This document shows, piece after piece, positions 43,602-52,536 of a stretch of 64,000 bases of DNA. Both the position numbers and the translations under genes were made by a program. The DNA is from Micromonospora chaiyaphumensis (GTDB lineage: Bacteria; Actinomycetota; Actinomycetes; Mycobacteriales; Micromonosporaceae), in the NCBI RefSeq assembly GCF_900091435.1, contig NZ_FMCS01000012.1:62001-126000 (forward strand). The letters are read 5' to 3'. Position 1 is the stretch's first letter; every line of letters starts with the position of its first letter. The notes below the pieces were generated by a model, which was not told where the DNA came from, did not search any database, and saw nothing but the letters and a program-made list of their open reading frames with translations.

Positions 43602-44840
43602 TCAGTTCTCCGGTGGCAGGAACAGGCCGACCAGCTCGACGTGCTGGGTCATCGGGAACAGGTCGAAGCCGCGCAGCGCCGCGAGCCGCCAGCCCGCCCC
43701 GGTGAAGGTGCGCACGTCCCGGGCGAAGGCGGCCGGGTCGCAGGCCACGTACGCGACCGCGCGCGGCCCGGCGGCCACGATGTCCCGCACCACCGGTGCG
43801 CCCGCGCCGGAGCGCGGCGGGTCCAGCACCACGAGGTCGACGGGGCCGGTGACCCGGCGGCGGGCCAGCGCGGTCTCCACCCGGGCGGCCACCACCTCGA
43901 CCCGGGGCAGGTCGGCCAGGTTGGCCCGGGCCGCGTCCACCCCGATCCGGCTGGACTCGACAAGGGTGACCCGGGCGTCGCCGACCCGGCCGGCAAGGGC
44001 CGCGGCGAACAGCCCGGCGCCGCCGTAGAGGTCCCAGGCGGTCTCGCCGGGGCGCGGGTCGAGCAGGTCGAGCACCGCCCCGACCAGGGTGTCCGCGGCG
44101 GCCGGGTGCACCTGCCAGAAGCCGGCCGCGGGCAGCGTCCAGTCGCGGCCGGCCGCCACCTCGCGGACCTCCGCCGGGCCGCGGACCGGGGTGGGAACCC
44201 CCTCGGCGTACGCGACGACGCTCACGTCGCCGCCCGTGGAGGCGACCGTCTCGACGGCGTCGGCGTCCGGCCAGGTCGCCCCGCTCGGGGTGAGCACCGG
44301 CAGGTCCTGGATGGCCGGGTGGGCGATCAGGCAGCGGTCGATCGGCACCACCTCGTGCGAGCGGTGCTTGAGCAGCCCGGCCCGGCCGGCCGCGTCGACG
44401 GCGTACCGGACCCGGGAGCGCCAGCCCAGCGGCCCGCCGGGCAGCGCCTCGACCCGCACGCCGAGGGCGTCGACCTGGTCGTCGGTGAGCCCGCCCAACC
44501 GGGTGAGCTGCTCCCGCACCACGGCGGCCTTCCAGTCGAGCTGGGCGGCCGGGGTGACGTGCTGGAGGTCGCAGCCGCCGCAGCGGCCCGGCTTCGCGTA
44601 CGGGCAGGGTTGCTCGACCCGGTCCGGCGAGGCGGTCAGGATCTCCACGGCGTCGGCGCGGGCGAAGCCCCGGTGCAGCTCGGTCACCTCGGCCACCACC
44701 CGCTCGCCGGGCAGCGCGTGCCGGACGAAGACCACCTGGCCGCCGACCCGGGCCACGCAGTGCCCACCGGGGGCGACCGCGTCGACGGTCAGCTCGACCC
44801 GTTCGGCCTCCTCCAGCCCGCTGCGGGCCGGCGCGGTCAC
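43602..44840 (-). CDS. TrmA/RlmD-family RNA (uracil-5-)-methyltransferase
   Basis: 412 residues. An N-terminal TRAM domain (GGHCVARVGGQVVFVRHALPGE) precedes Cys residues for a 4Fe-4S cluster (CPYAKPGRCGGC and PIDRCLI). A SAM-binding domain follows with WDLYGGAGLFAAAL, VLDPPRSGAG and the nucleophile region VACDPAAFARD, then MTQHVELVG. The family makes m5U in 23S rRNA or tRNA; which position is not clear. The GTG overlaps the transporter's stop by 4 bases, so it is coupled to that gene. Confidence 0.92.
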   Translation of the reverse strand: MTAPARSGLEEAERVELTVDAVAPGGHCVARVGGQVVFVRHALPGERVVAEVTELHRGFARADAVEILTASPDRVEQPCPYAKPGRCGGCDLQHVTPAAQLDWKAAVVREQLTRLGGLTDDQVDALGVRVEALPGGPLGWRSRVRYAVDAAGRAGLLKHRSHEVVPIDRCLIAHPAIQDLPVLTPSGATWPDADAVETVASTGGDVSVVAYAEGVPTPVRGPAEVREVAAGRDWTLPAAGFWQVHPAAADTLVGAVLDLLDPRPGETAWDLYGGAGLFAAALAGRVGDARVTLVESSRIGVDAARANLADLPRVEVVAARVETALARRRVTGPVDLVVLDPPRSGAGAPVVRDIVAAGPRAVAYVACDPAAFARDVRTFTGAGWRLAALRGFDLFPMTQHVELVGLFLPPEN

Positions 44841-46900
44841 GGGCGGTCCCCCGCGCCGCTCTCGCCGGGGGGCGCCGAGACCACGGGCGGGACGCTGGGC
44901 GGCAGGGTGCTGCGGGGGGCCACCCGGGGGCCGCGCGCCGGGCCGCGGGTGAGGGTGGCGTCCAGCCGGTCCAGGTTCTTGCTGGCGGTCGACGCGAGCT
45001 GCCAGGGCACGCTGGTGACCATCACGCCCGGCTCGAAGAGCAGCCGCCCCTTGAGCCGCAGCGCGCTCTGGTTGTGCAGCAGGTTCTCCCACCAGCGGCC
45101 CACCACGTACTCGGGAATGAAGACGGTGACCACGTCGCGGGGCGACTCCCGGCGGGTCGACGCCACGAAGTTGAGGATCGGCCGGGTGATCTCCCGGTAC
45201 GGGGAGTCGATCACGGTGAGCGGCACCGGCAGCTCCCGCCGCTCCCAGTCCGCCTGGAGGTCCCGGGTGTCCTTCTCGTCGACGTTCACGGTCACCGCGG
45301 TCAGCGTGTCCGGCCGGGTCGCCCGGGCGTAGGCGATGGCCCGCAGCGTGGGCTGGTGCAGCTTGCTGACCAGCACGATGGCGTGGTTGCGGGCGGGCAG
45401 CACGGCCCGCTGCTCGGTCGGCTCCAGCTCCGCGGCCACCCGGTCGTAGTGCCGGCGGATGGCCAGCATGAGCAGGTAGATCACCGCCATGGCGGCGATG
45501 GCGATCCAGGCGCCCAGCAGGAACTTGGTGATCAGCACGATGACGAGCACCACGCCGGTCATGGCCATGCCGAACGCGTTGATGGCCCGGGAGCGGACCA
45601 TCCGGGCGCGCGCCTCCGGGTCCCGCTCGGTGCGCAGGTGCCGGTTCCAGTGCCGGATCATGCCGGCCTGGGACAGGGTGAACGAGACGAACACCCCGAC
45701 GATGTAGAGCTGGATGAGCCGGGTCACCTCGGCCTGGAAGCCGATGATCAGCACCACGGCGGCGACGGCCAGGAAGACGATGCCGTTGGAGAAGGCCAGC
45801 CGGTCGCCGCGGGTGTGCAGCTGGCGGGGCAGGTAGCGGTCCTGGGCCAGGATCGAGCCGAGCACCGGGAAGCCGTTGAAGGCGGTGTTCGCGGCCAGGA
45901 ACAGGATCAGCGCGGTCATCCCGGCCACCACGTAGAGCAGCACCGAGCCGTCACCGAAGACGGTCTCCCCGAGCTGCGCGGTGACGGTCTTCTGCACGTA
46001 CCCGTCCGGCCCGGAGACGATCTGCGCCGGGTCCTCGACGAACTGGAGGCCGGTGAGCTTGGCCAGCCAGATGATGCCGACCAGCATGCTGACCGCGATG
46101 GTGCCGAGCAGCAGCAGCGTGGTGGCCGCGTTCTTCGACTTCGGCGTCTTGAACGCCGGTACGCCGTTGGAGATCGCCTCCACGCCCGTGAGCGCCGCGC
46201 AGCCGGAGGAGAAGGTGCGCAGCAGCAGGAAGATCAACGCGAAGCCGGTCACGCTGTGCTCGGCGTGGATCTCCAGCCCGGCGCTGGGCGCCCGCAGGTC
46301 GTCGCCCAGGATGAAGATCCGGACCAGCCCGGTCAGCAGCATGCCGCCGATGACGATCACGAAGCCGTAGGTGGGGATGGCGAACGCGGTGCCCGACTCG
46401 CGCAGGCCGCGCAGGTTCATGGCGGTGAGCAGCACGACGGCGCTGACCGCGATGAGCACCTTGTGGGTGGCCACGAACGGCACCACCGAGCCCAGGTTCG
46501 CCACGCCGGAGGAGACGGACACCGCCACGGTGAGCACGTAGTCGACCAGGAGCGCGCTGGCCACCGCGAGCCCGGCCCGCGGCCCCAGGTTGACCGTCGC
46601 CACCTCGTAGTCGCCGCCGCCGGAGGGGTAGGCGTGCACGTTCTGCCGGTAGCTGGCCACCACGGTCAGCATCACCACGACGACCGCGAGCGCGATCCAC
46701 GGCGAGAAGAAGAAGGCCGACGCGCCCGCGATGGAGAGCGTCAGCAGGATCTCGTCCGGGGCGTAGGCGACGCTGGAGAGCGCGTCGGAGGCGAAGACCG
46801 GCAGCGCGATGCGCTTCGGCAGGAGGGTGTGCTGGAGGCGGTCGGACCGGAACGGTCGACCGAGGAGGAGTCGCTTCAGCAGCGAGGTGGGTCTGGCCAC
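44837..46900 (-). CDS. APC-superfamily transporter, KimA-like (probable potassium importer)
   Basis: 687 residues: twelve helices over about 480 residues, then a cytosolic domain of about 200 residues with a universal-stress-like fold (HAIVLVSKLHQPTLRAIAYARA; VTVFIPEYVVGRWWENLLHNQSALRLK). The first helix carries ASDALSSVAYAPDEIL, the motif region that binds K+ in Bacillus KimA. Divergent pairing with two TrkA/RCK genes supports a K+ role. The GTG at 46900 was preferred to TTG at 46909, because TACTCT lies 8 bases ahead and would overlap the TTG. Confidence 0.87.
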   Translation of the reverse strand: MARPTSLLKRLLLGRPFRSDRLQHTLLPKRIALPVFASDALSSVAYAPDEILLTLSIAGASAFFFSPWIALAVVVVMLTVVASYRQNVHAYPSGGGDYEVATVNLGPRAGLAVASALLVDYVLTVAVSVSSGVANLGSVVPFVATHKVLIAVSAVVLLTAMNLRGLRESGTAFAIPTYGFVIVIGGMLLTGLVRIFILGDDLRAPSAGLEIHAEHSVTGFALIFLLLRTFSSGCAALTGVEAISNGVPAFKTPKSKNAATTLLLLGTIAVSMLVGIIWLAKLTGLQFVEDPAQIVSGPDGYVQKTVTAQLGETVFGDGSVLLYVVAGMTALILFLAANTAFNGFPVLGSILAQDRYLPRQLHTRGDRLAFSNGIVFLAVAAVVLIIGFQAEVTRLIQLYIVGVFVSFTLSQAGMIRHWNRHLRTERDPEARARMVRSRAINAFGMAMTGVVLVIVLITKFLLGAWIAIAAMAVIYLLMLAIRRHYDRVAAELEPTEQRAVLPARNHAIVLVSKLHQPTLRAIAYARATRPDTLTAVTVNVDEKDTRDLQADWERRELPVPLTVIDSPYREITRPILNFVASTRRESPRDVVTVFIPEYVVGRWWENLLHNQSALRLKGRLLFEPGVMVTSVPWQLASTASKNLDRLDATLTRGPARGPRVAPRSTLPPSVPPVVSAPPGESGAGDRP

Positions 46901-46908
46901 AAGCGCCA

Positions 46909-46914
46909 AGAGTA
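46909..46914 (-). promoter_or_regulatory. -10 box TACTCT for the KimA-like gene
   Basis: TACTCT, eight bases, then GTG at 46900; no ribosome site. It lies in the 158-base region divergent from trkA. Confidence 0.4.
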
Positions 46915-47058
46915 CGACCAGCGCGCGTCGGGCGGTGGGGGTGCCTGATCGCCCCGCCCGCGCCCGCGCGGTACCGTTCGGTCCCCCGCCCGCAGCGGAG
47001 ACGTGGCAGGCTCGCAGACGACGGGCCAGCGGGCGGCACCGTGGGAGGAGCGGACACC

Positions 47059-47724
47059 GTGCATGTCGTGATCATGGGCTGCGGCCGGGTCGGGTCGACC
47101 CTGGCCCACAGCCTGGAGTCCCGGGGGCACTCGGTGGCGGTGATCGACCAGGACGCGGACGCGTTCCGCCGTCTCGGGCCGGACTTCGCCGGCATCACGG
47201 TCACCGGGGCCGGCTTCGACGGCGAGGTGCTGCGCCAGGCCGGCATCGAGCGCGCCGACGCCTTCGCCGCGGTCTCCAGCGGCGACAACTCCAACATCAT
47301 CTCCGCGCGCCTGGCCAGGGAGACCTTCGGCGTGTCCCGGGTGGCCGCCCGGATCTACGACCAGCGCCGCGCCCAGGTCTACGAGCGCCTCGGCATCCCC
47401 ACCGTGGCCACCGTGCGGTGGACCGCCGAGCGGATGCTGCGCCACCTGGTCCCCGAGGGCAACGTGGAGATCTTCCGGGACCCGACCAGCACGGTGTCGA
47501 TCATCGAGGTGCCGGTGCACAAGGACTGGATCGGCCGGTCGCTGCGGCAGCTCGAGGAGGCCACCGGCGCCCGGGTGGCCTACCTGATCCGGTTCGGGAT
47601 CGGCACGCTGCCCACCGCCTCCACCGTGGTGCAGGAGGGCGACCAGGTCTTCATGCTGGTGACCGACGACATCACCGCCTCGGTCACCTCGGTGGCGGCG
47701 GCGCCGCCCGAAGGGGGGCAGTGA
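47059..47724 (+). CDS. trkA: TrkA-family potassium uptake regulatory protein (first)
   Basis: 221 residues. A Rossmann RCK_N domain (VVIMGCGRVGSTLAHSLESRG, acidic end VIDQDADAF) binds NAD(H)/ATP and is followed by a TrkA_C domain (VSIIEVPVHKDWIGRSLRQLEEATG; VVQEGDQVFMLV). Such proteins gate K+ channels or transporters. The GTG at 47059 follows GGGAGGAG by 8 bases; a GTG at 47041 sits inside the ribosome site and was rejected. Two bases separate its stop from the next start. Confidence 0.93.
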   Translation: MHVVIMGCGRVGSTLAHSLESRGHSVAVIDQDADAFRRLGPDFAGITVTGAGFDGEVLRQAGIERADAFAAVSSGDNSNIISARLARETFGVSRVAARIYDQRRAQVYERLGIPTVATVRWTAERMLRHLVPEGNVEIFRDPTSTVSIIEVPVHKDWIGRSLRQLEEATGARVAYLIRFGIGTLPTASTVVQEGDQVFMLVTDDITASVTSVAAAPPEGGQ

Positions 47725-47726
47725 GC

Positions 47727-48416
47727 ATGCGCATCGCCATCGCCGGCGCGGGCAACGTGGGCCGGTCGATCGCCCAGGAGCTGATCGACAACGGCCACCA
47801 GGTGATGCTGATCGAGCGCCAGCCCAAGATGCTCCGCCCCGACCGGGTGCCGGCCGCCGACTGGGTGCTCGCCGACGCCTGCGAGCTGGCCAGCCTGGAG
47901 GAGGCCAACCTGGCCGGCTGCGAGGTGGTCGTGGCCGCCACGGGCGACGACAAGGTCAACCTGGTGGTGTCGCTGCTGGCCAAGACCGAGTTCGCGGTGC
48001 CCCGGGTGGTGGCCCGGGTCAACCGGGCCGAGAACGAGTGGCTCTTCACCGAGCAGTGGGGCGTCGACGTCGCGGTGAGCAAGCCGCGGGTGATGGCCGC
48101 GCTGGTCGAGGAGGCCGTCACGGTCGGCGACCTGGTCCGGCTCATGACCTTCCGCCAGGGTGAGGCGAACCTCGTCGAGATCACCCTGCCGCCCACCGCG
48201 CCCTACGTCGGCCAGCCCATCCACACCGTGCCGATCCCCCGGGACGCGGCGCTGGTGGCGATCCTGCGCGGCAAGCGGGTGCTGGTGCCCAGCCCGGACG
48301 ACCCGATCGAGGCCGGCGACGAGCTGATCTTCGTGTGCACCGCGGCCGTGGAGGACGAGGTGCGGGCGGTGATCCTCGGCCCGGGCAGCGTCGAGCGCAA
48401 CCGGGAGCGGGCCTGA
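47727..48416 (+). CDS. trkA: TrkA-family potassium uptake regulatory protein (second)
   Basis: 229 residues with the same two domains: AGAGNVGRSIAQELIDNGH, LIERQPKM, AATGDDKVNLVVSLLAKTEF, then the C-terminal PYVGQPIHTVPIPRDAALVAILRG...EAGDELIFVC. The pair matches the CeoB/CeoC arrangement of actinobacteria. ATG at 47727 was chosen for the GGGGGG site 8 bases ahead; the GTG at 47721 overlaps the previous stop and would add two residues. Confidence 0.93.
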   Translation: MRIAIAGAGNVGRSIAQELIDNGHQVMLIERQPKMLRPDRVPAADWVLADACELASLEEANLAGCEVVVAATGDDKVNLVVSLLAKTEFAVPRVVARVNRAENEWLFTEQWGVDVAVSKPRVMAALVEEAVTVGDLVRLMTFRQGEANLVEITLPPTAPYVGQPIHTVPIPRDAALVAILRGKRVLVPSPDDPIEAGDELIFVCTAAVEDEVRAVILGPGSVERNRERA

Positions 48417-48435
48417 TCGACCGCTGTCCGGGGGC

Positions 48436-49110
48436 TCAGGCCCCCGGCAGCGGCGCCGGCGCGGTCTCCCGGGTCACCCGGCGCACCACCCAGACGGTGA
48501 TCAGCAGCAGCAGCGCGTACGGCGGGTAGCCCAGGGCGAGCCGGGCCACGCCCAGCGCGGTGTCCTGGTGGGCAAGGTAGAGCCCGGCCTGCACGCCGAC
48601 CTTGGCCAGCCACACCACGCCCCAGAGCACGGTGAGCTGGGTGAAGGTGCGCACGAGCCGCGGGTCGTCCCGCCACTCGGAGCGGCCCTTGGCCACCAGC
48701 ACCGACCAGATCCAGCCGACGAGCGGCTGCCGGATGGCCGCCGAGAGCAGCAGGGCCAGGCCGTAGCCGATGCCGTAGAGGATGCCGGGCAGGTAGAAGT
48801 CGCGCTCGTCGCCGGTGCGCCAGGCGATGGCCGCGCCGATGGCGATGCCGAACAGGCCGTTGACGGCGTGCCGCACCGGCCGGCGCTGCGCGAGCCGCAG
48901 CCCGGCGATCAGCAGCGCCACCGCCACCGAGGCGATCACCGCGGGACGCAGGTCGCCCACCACGTTGGCGATCACGAAGACCACCACGGGGATGCTCGAC
49001 TCGACCAGGCCCCGCCAGCCGCCGAGCTGGTCGGCCATCTGCTCGGCGATGCTGGGCAGCCGCTCGTCCTCCGGCCCGAGTTCCGGCTCGGTGTGCTGTC
49101 CGGTCGTCAC
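48436..49110 (-). CDS. DUF3159 family membrane protein
   Basis: 224 residues with five or six helices (VESSIPVVVFVIANVVGDL; IASVAVALLIAGL; LLLSAAIRQPLVGWIW; GVVWLAKVGVQAGLYL; YALLLLITVWVV). It fits DUF3159, an actinobacterial family next to the OB-fold and dut genes. Function unknown. The GTG overlaps the OB-fold gene's stop by 4 bases. Convergent with trkA, 19 bases from its stop. Confidence 0.9.
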   Translation of the reverse strand: MTTGQHTEPELGPEDERLPSIAEQMADQLGGWRGLVESSIPVVVFVIANVVGDLRPAVIASVAVALLIAGLRLAQRRPVRHAVNGLFGIAIGAAIAWRTGDERDFYLPGILYGIGYGLALLLSAAIRQPLVGWIWSVLVAKGRSEWRDDPRLVRTFTQLTVLWGVVWLAKVGVQAGLYLAHQDTALGVARLALGYPPYALLLLITVWVVRRVTRETAPAPLPGA

Positions 49111-49487
49111 TTCGGCGACTCCAGCTCGTAGTACGGGTTGTAGATCACCTTGCGGTCGTCCCGTACGGCCACCCGGCCGCGGGCGGTGAGGTGCCGGCCC
49201 GGCTCGATGCCGGCGATGTGCCGCCGGCCCAGCCAGACCAGGGTGACCACGTCGCTGCCGTCGTAGAGGTCGGCCTCCAGCGTGGGCAGGTTGGTCCGGG
49301 GCGTGTAGACCACGGTGCGCAGCCGCCCGGTGACCGAGACCACCTGGCCGCGCGAGCACTGGCGGGCCGGCATGCCGCCACACTCGGCGCTCTCCCGTTG
49401 CAGCTCCTGCGCCTCGATCTCGGCCTCGCTCGCGGTGAGCCGTTGCAGGAACCGCCGCAGCGACACCCGGCTCTCGTCGGTCGTCAT
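49107..49487 (-). CDS. OB-fold nucleic-acid-binding protein
   Basis: 126 residues. After a helical N-terminus (SLRRFLQRLTASEAEIEAQELQ) comes an OB fold: RGQVVSVTGRLRTVVYTP, LEADLYDGSDVVTLVWLGRR and PGRHLTARGRVAVRDDRKVIYNPYYEL. RecG-like and tRNA-anticodon-type OB domains have this form. The acting partner is unknown. The ATG has GGAGG right before it. It forms an operon with DUF3159 downstream. Confidence 0.88.
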   Translation of the reverse strand: MTTDESRVSLRRFLQRLTASEAEIEAQELQRESAECGGMPARQCSRGQVVSVTGRLRTVVYTPRTNLPTLEADLYDGSDVVTLVWLGRRHIAGIEPGRHLTARGRVAVRDDRKVIYNPYYELESPK

Positions 49488-49696
49488 GACCTCCGCGTCA
49501 CCCTCTCCACGCCGGCCGGCTCGCGCCGGCTCTGGGTCGGCCCCGGGGTGCCGGAACCGTCCCGCCAGCGTACGCCGATCCGGCCCCCGGGCGGGACCGG
49601 CGTCGGGGCGTAGCGCCACCGTGGCCGCCCACGCGACGGGCCCGGCGTCGTCGACGTCACGCCGACTCCGACCGGGCCCGGATCGCGGTGCTCAGA

Positions 49697-49731
49697 CCTC
49701 AGCCTCGCGCTGCTGCGGCGCGAGGCTGAGG
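49697..49731. terminator. Hairpin directly after the DUF3710 gene
   Basis: CCTCAGCCTCGCGC pairs over 14 bp with 49718-49731, round TGCTGCG, starting 2 bases past the stop codon on the minus strand. It probably separates dut-DUF3710 from OB-DUF3159. Confidence 0.65.
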
Positions 49732-49733
49732 GC

Positions 49734-50384
49734 TCACGCCTCCCGCTGCTGCGGCGCGCCCTCCTGCTGGGCGTGCTGCTCGGCCACCTCGCGGGGCAGT
49801 CGCAGCGGCAGCGGCTCACGGACCGGCTTGGCCTCCTGGCCGCGGTCGACGACCAGGCCGTCCAGGCACGCCTCCAGAGGGCCCGCGGCGGCCGGGTTCG
49901 TGGCGGCCTCGCCCTGGTAGACCCCGCGCACCATCCAGCGCGGCCCGTCGATGCCGACGAAGCGCAGGTCGGTGATGCCCTCCGGGGTGCGGACCCGGGC
50001 GCGCAGCTCGGTGCCGTACTCCCCCTCGACCTCCTGGGCGGCGGCGCCGTCGTTGAACAGCGACTGCCGGATCTCCTCGCGCACCTCGTCCCAGATGCCC
50101 TCGGAGCGGGGCGCGGCGAAGACGCCGAGCTGGAGGGCGTTCTGGCCGTGCACCAGCACCACCTGCTGGATCACGCCCTGCGGGTCGGCCTGCACCCGCA
50201 CCTCGACGTCCGGCACCGCCGGGATCTGCAGGCTGCCCAGGTCGAGCCGGGGCGCGTCGGGCGCCTCGGACACGTCGTAGGGGCCACGGGCCGGCGACTG
50301 CGGGGTCTCCTCGTCGAGGACCCCGGTGTCCCGCTCGTCACGCGCGTGCCGCGCGCCCTCGGCCCGCTTACGGGAGAAGATCAC
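49734..50384 (-). CDS. DUF3710 family protein
   Basis: 216 residues. A charged N-terminus (MIFSRKRAEGARHARDERD) is followed by the conserved core: LDLGSLQIPAVPDVEVRV, VHGQNALQLGVFAAPRSEGIWDEVREEIRQSL, LRFVGIDGPRWMVRGVYQGEAA. Function unknown; the family is always near dut in actinobacteria. The GTG at 50384 lies 9 bases after GGAGG. It starts 25 bases after dut and is cotranscribed with it. Confidence 0.9.
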   Translation of the reverse strand: MIFSRKRAEGARHARDERDTGVLDEETPQSPARGPYDVSEAPDAPRLDLGSLQIPAVPDVEVRVQADPQGVIQQVVLVHGQNALQLGVFAAPRSEGIWDEVREEIRQSLFNDGAAAQEVEGEYGTELRARVRTPEGITDLRFVGIDGPRWMVRGVYQGEAATNPAAAGPLEACLDGLVVDRGQEAKPVREPLPLRLPREVAEQHAQQEGAPQQREA

Positions 50385-50409
50385 TGCGCCCACCCTCCGC
50401 TGTTCGCAC

Positions 50410-50907
50410 TCACCCTGCCACCTCTTCCGTCCGCCCGCCCGCCGGAGCCGGGACCAGTCCGGCGTGCCCGCCGGTGGAGCCGTGGCCGCCGGTCCCGCGC
50501 CGGGACGCGGGCAGCTCGACCACCGGCTGGAACTCGGCCCGGGCGACGCGCTGGACCACGAGCTGCGCGATCCGGTCGCCCCGGCTGATCTTCGCCGGCG
50601 TCTCCCGATCATGATTGATCAGGTTGACCAGGATCTCACCCCGGTAGCCGGCGTCGACCGTACCGGGCGCGTTGAGCACCGTCACGCCGAGCCTGGCCGC
50701 CAGCCCCGATCGGGGGTGCACGAGGCCGACGTACCCCTCCGGCAGGGCGATGGCCACACCGGTCGGCACCAGGGCCCGCCCACCGGGCGGCAGCTCCACG
50801 TCCGCGGCGGCCACCAGGTCCGCGCCCGCGTCGCCGGGATGGGCGTACGCCGGCAGCGGCAGCTCCGGGTCGAGCTGTCGTACGGGCACGGGTACGACGT
50901 CTGTCAC
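50410..50907 (-). CDS. dut: dUTP diphosphatase
   Basis: 165 residues, homotrimeric dUTPase type. It hydrolyses dUTP to dUMP, keeping uracil out of DNA and feeding dTMP synthesis. All five motifs are visible: HPGDAGADL, HPRSGLAARLG, VLNAPGTVDAGYRGEI, RGDRIAQLVVQ and RRGTGGHGSTGG, the last the flexible lid. The GTG follows GAGG by 6 bases. Divergent from the DUF3093 gene. Confidence 0.96.
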   Translation of the reverse strand: MTDVVPVPVRQLDPELPLPAYAHPGDAGADLVAAADVELPPGGRALVPTGVAIALPEGYVGLVHPRSGLAARLGVTVLNAPGTVDAGYRGEILVNLINHDRETPAKISRGDRIAQLVVQRVARAEFQPVVELPASRRGTGGHGSTGGHAGLVPAPAGGRTEEVAG

Positions 50908-50981
50908 GGTGATCCTCTTCCGTCCGGTCCATGCGGGGGTGACCCTGCCATCCTGCCGGTTCGGCGGCCGCCCGCGCGCCG

Positions 50982-50987
50982 TACCCT
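50982..50987 (+). promoter_or_regulatory. -10 box TACCCT for the DUF3093 gene (leaderless start)
   Basis: TACCCT, six bases (CGGAGT), then GTG at 50994. No true ribosome site. Confidence 0.55.
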
Positions 50988-50993
50988 CGGAGT

Positions 50994-51485
50994 GTGCGTC
51001 AGTCGTCATCCCCGGCCGCCCCGGTGGCCGCCGCCGCGGCCTACTCGGAGCGTCTCGGGCTGCCCTGGTGGGCCTGGCCGATCGGCCTGGCCCTCGCCGG
51101 GCTGCTCGCCGCCGAGCTGTGGATGGGCGCGACCGGCGTCCGGGCCTGGCTGCCGTTCGTGCTGTTGATCCCGGCGGCCGCGGCCACCCTGTGGTGGCTG
51201 GGCCGGATCCGGGTCACGGTGCGCGACGGTGAGCTGCGGGTCGACGACGCGCGCCTGCCGGTGCGCTTCATCGCGGACGCGGTGCCGCTGGACGCGGCCG
51301 GCCGGCGCGAGGTGCTCGGCGTCGGCGCCGACCCGCTCGCCTTCGTGGTGCAGCGCCCGTGGGTGGGCGGCGCCGTGCAGGTGGTGCTGGACGACCCCGA
51401 CGACCCCACCCCGTTCTGGGTGGTCAGCTCCCGGCGGCCGGTCGAGCTGGCCACGGCCCTGCTCGCCGCCCGCGACGCCGCCTGA
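50994..51485 (+). CDS. DUF3093 family membrane protein
   Basis: 163 residues. YSERLGLPWWAWPIGLALAG begins the first of two closely spaced helices (about 26-45 and 52-68); the C-terminal 90 residues are a cytoplasmic PH-like beta domain (IRVTVRDGELRVDDARLPV; PWVGGAVQVVLDDPDDPTPFWVVSSRRP). It fits DUF3093. The GTG start is fixed by the TACCCT box. Confidence 0.9.
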   Translation: MRQSSSPAAPVAAAAAYSERLGLPWWAWPIGLALAGLLAAELWMGATGVRAWLPFVLLIPAAAATLWWLGRIRVTVRDGELRVDDARLPVRFIADAVPLDAAGRREVLGVGADPLAFVVQRPWVGGAVQVVLDDPDDPTPFWVVSSRRPVELATALLAARDAA

Positions 51486-51506
51486 CCCGCCCGGCGGTCC
51501 CCGGGG

Positions 51507-52406
51507 TCAGGGGCGTGTGCCGGGCAGTGCGCGAGCCTGGTGGCGCAGGTCCTTGCGGAGCTGGTCACCGAGGGCGCGGGTGGCACGCCGGTTGAGATAG
51601 CCGGCCACGGCGGCGCCGGTGAGGAACGGGCCGAGCGTCGTGAGGTTGCGGCCGAACCGGCGCAGCAGGCTGTCGCGCAGCTCGCGGCGGGCGGCGGTGC
51701 CCAGCACCGCGCTGACCCCGACCCCCGGCATCATCGGGTTGACGCCCCGCTGGGTGGCCCAGGACTGCACGAGCGACACGGCCCGCTGCGCGCCGCCGGT
51801 GGGCAGCGGCACCCGGTGCACCTCGTGCAGCTCGCCGATCAGCTTCAGCTCGATCGCCACCACGGCGACCGTCTCGGCGGCCAGCAGCACCGGGGCCGAG
51901 AGCAGGGTCGGGGTGACCGCCCACTCGACCGCGGCCACCCCGCCACCGGCCGCGCCCACGCCGGCGGTGGTCCGGGCCGCGTTGCGGATCAGGCGGTCGG
52001 CGAGGGCCTCGTCGTCGAGCCCGGGGAAGTGCTTCCGGAGCGTGGCCAGGTCGCGGATCGGCACGTGCGGCGCGATCTCGGCGACCGTGTCCGCCATCCA
52101 GCGGACCGCGGCCTTCGGTTTGAACAGGTCGGAGATGCCGCGGGCGCGGGCCTGGCCGACGAGCCGGGTGAGCAGCTGGCGACGTCGGGCCACGGGCAGG
52201 TCGTCGGCGGTCAGCGCCGCGACGGTCGCCCCGAGCTCGTCGGCGTCGGCACTCGGCCGGCCGCCGTCCGCGCCGGGCTGGTCGCCGTCCGCATCCTGCG
52301 GTGTCGACTCGGCGGCGGCGCTCGCGCGGGCCTTCTCGTCGGTCGGCCGGGCGGCGCCGTCCCCCTCGGCGCCCGGCCCGTCGGCCCGCTCGCTGCGCTC
52401 GCTCAC
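51507..52406 (-). CDS. EcsC-like membrane-associated protein, uncertain family
   Basis: 299 residues. A disordered, charged N-terminus of about 60 residues precedes helical segments. The middle has hydrophobic stretches (VGAAGGGVAAVEWAVTPTLL; APVLLAAETVAVVAIELKLIG) and a second pair near the C-terminus (LTTLGPFLTGAAVAGYLNR). This layout recalls EcsC-family proteins, but the match is weak. GGAGGG lies 8 bases before the GTG. Convergent with DUF3093 and downstream of DUF4193 across a hairpin. Function unknown. Confidence 0.72.
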   Translation of the reverse strand: MSERSERADGPGAEGDGAARPTDEKARASAAAESTPQDADGDQPGADGGRPSADADELGATVAALTADDLPVARRRQLLTRLVGQARARGISDLFKPKAAVRWMADTVAEIAPHVPIRDLATLRKHFPGLDDEALADRLIRNAARTTAGVGAAGGGVAAVEWAVTPTLLSAPVLLAAETVAVVAIELKLIGELHEVHRVPLPTGGAQRAVSLVQSWATQRGVNPMMPGVGVSAVLGTAARRELRDSLLRRFGRNLTTLGPFLTGAAVAGYLNRRATRALGDQLRKDLRHQARALPGTRP

Positions 52407-52490
52407 CCGTCCGCCCTCCTGCTCCGCGGCGTTTCAGCCGCCGGTACGAGTCAAGCAGCTTCCCGCCACCGGCGCACGGCGGCTCGATAA

Positions 52491-52518
52491 GCGGCGGCCC
52501 CGTCGAGGAGGCCGCCGC
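52491..52518 (-). terminator. Hairpin after the DUF4193 gene
   Basis: GCGGCGGCC pairs with GGCCGCCGC over 9 bp round a 10-base loop, 18 bases past the DUF4193 stop. Confidence 0.5.
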
Positions 52519-52536
52519 TGGTGTCTCGGGTCGGGG

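Noticed and set aside
50608..50625. GATC/ATGATTGATC palindrome near 50.6 kb as another dispersed repeat
   Set aside because: It lies inside dut and is explained by the conserved LINHDRE coding sequence.
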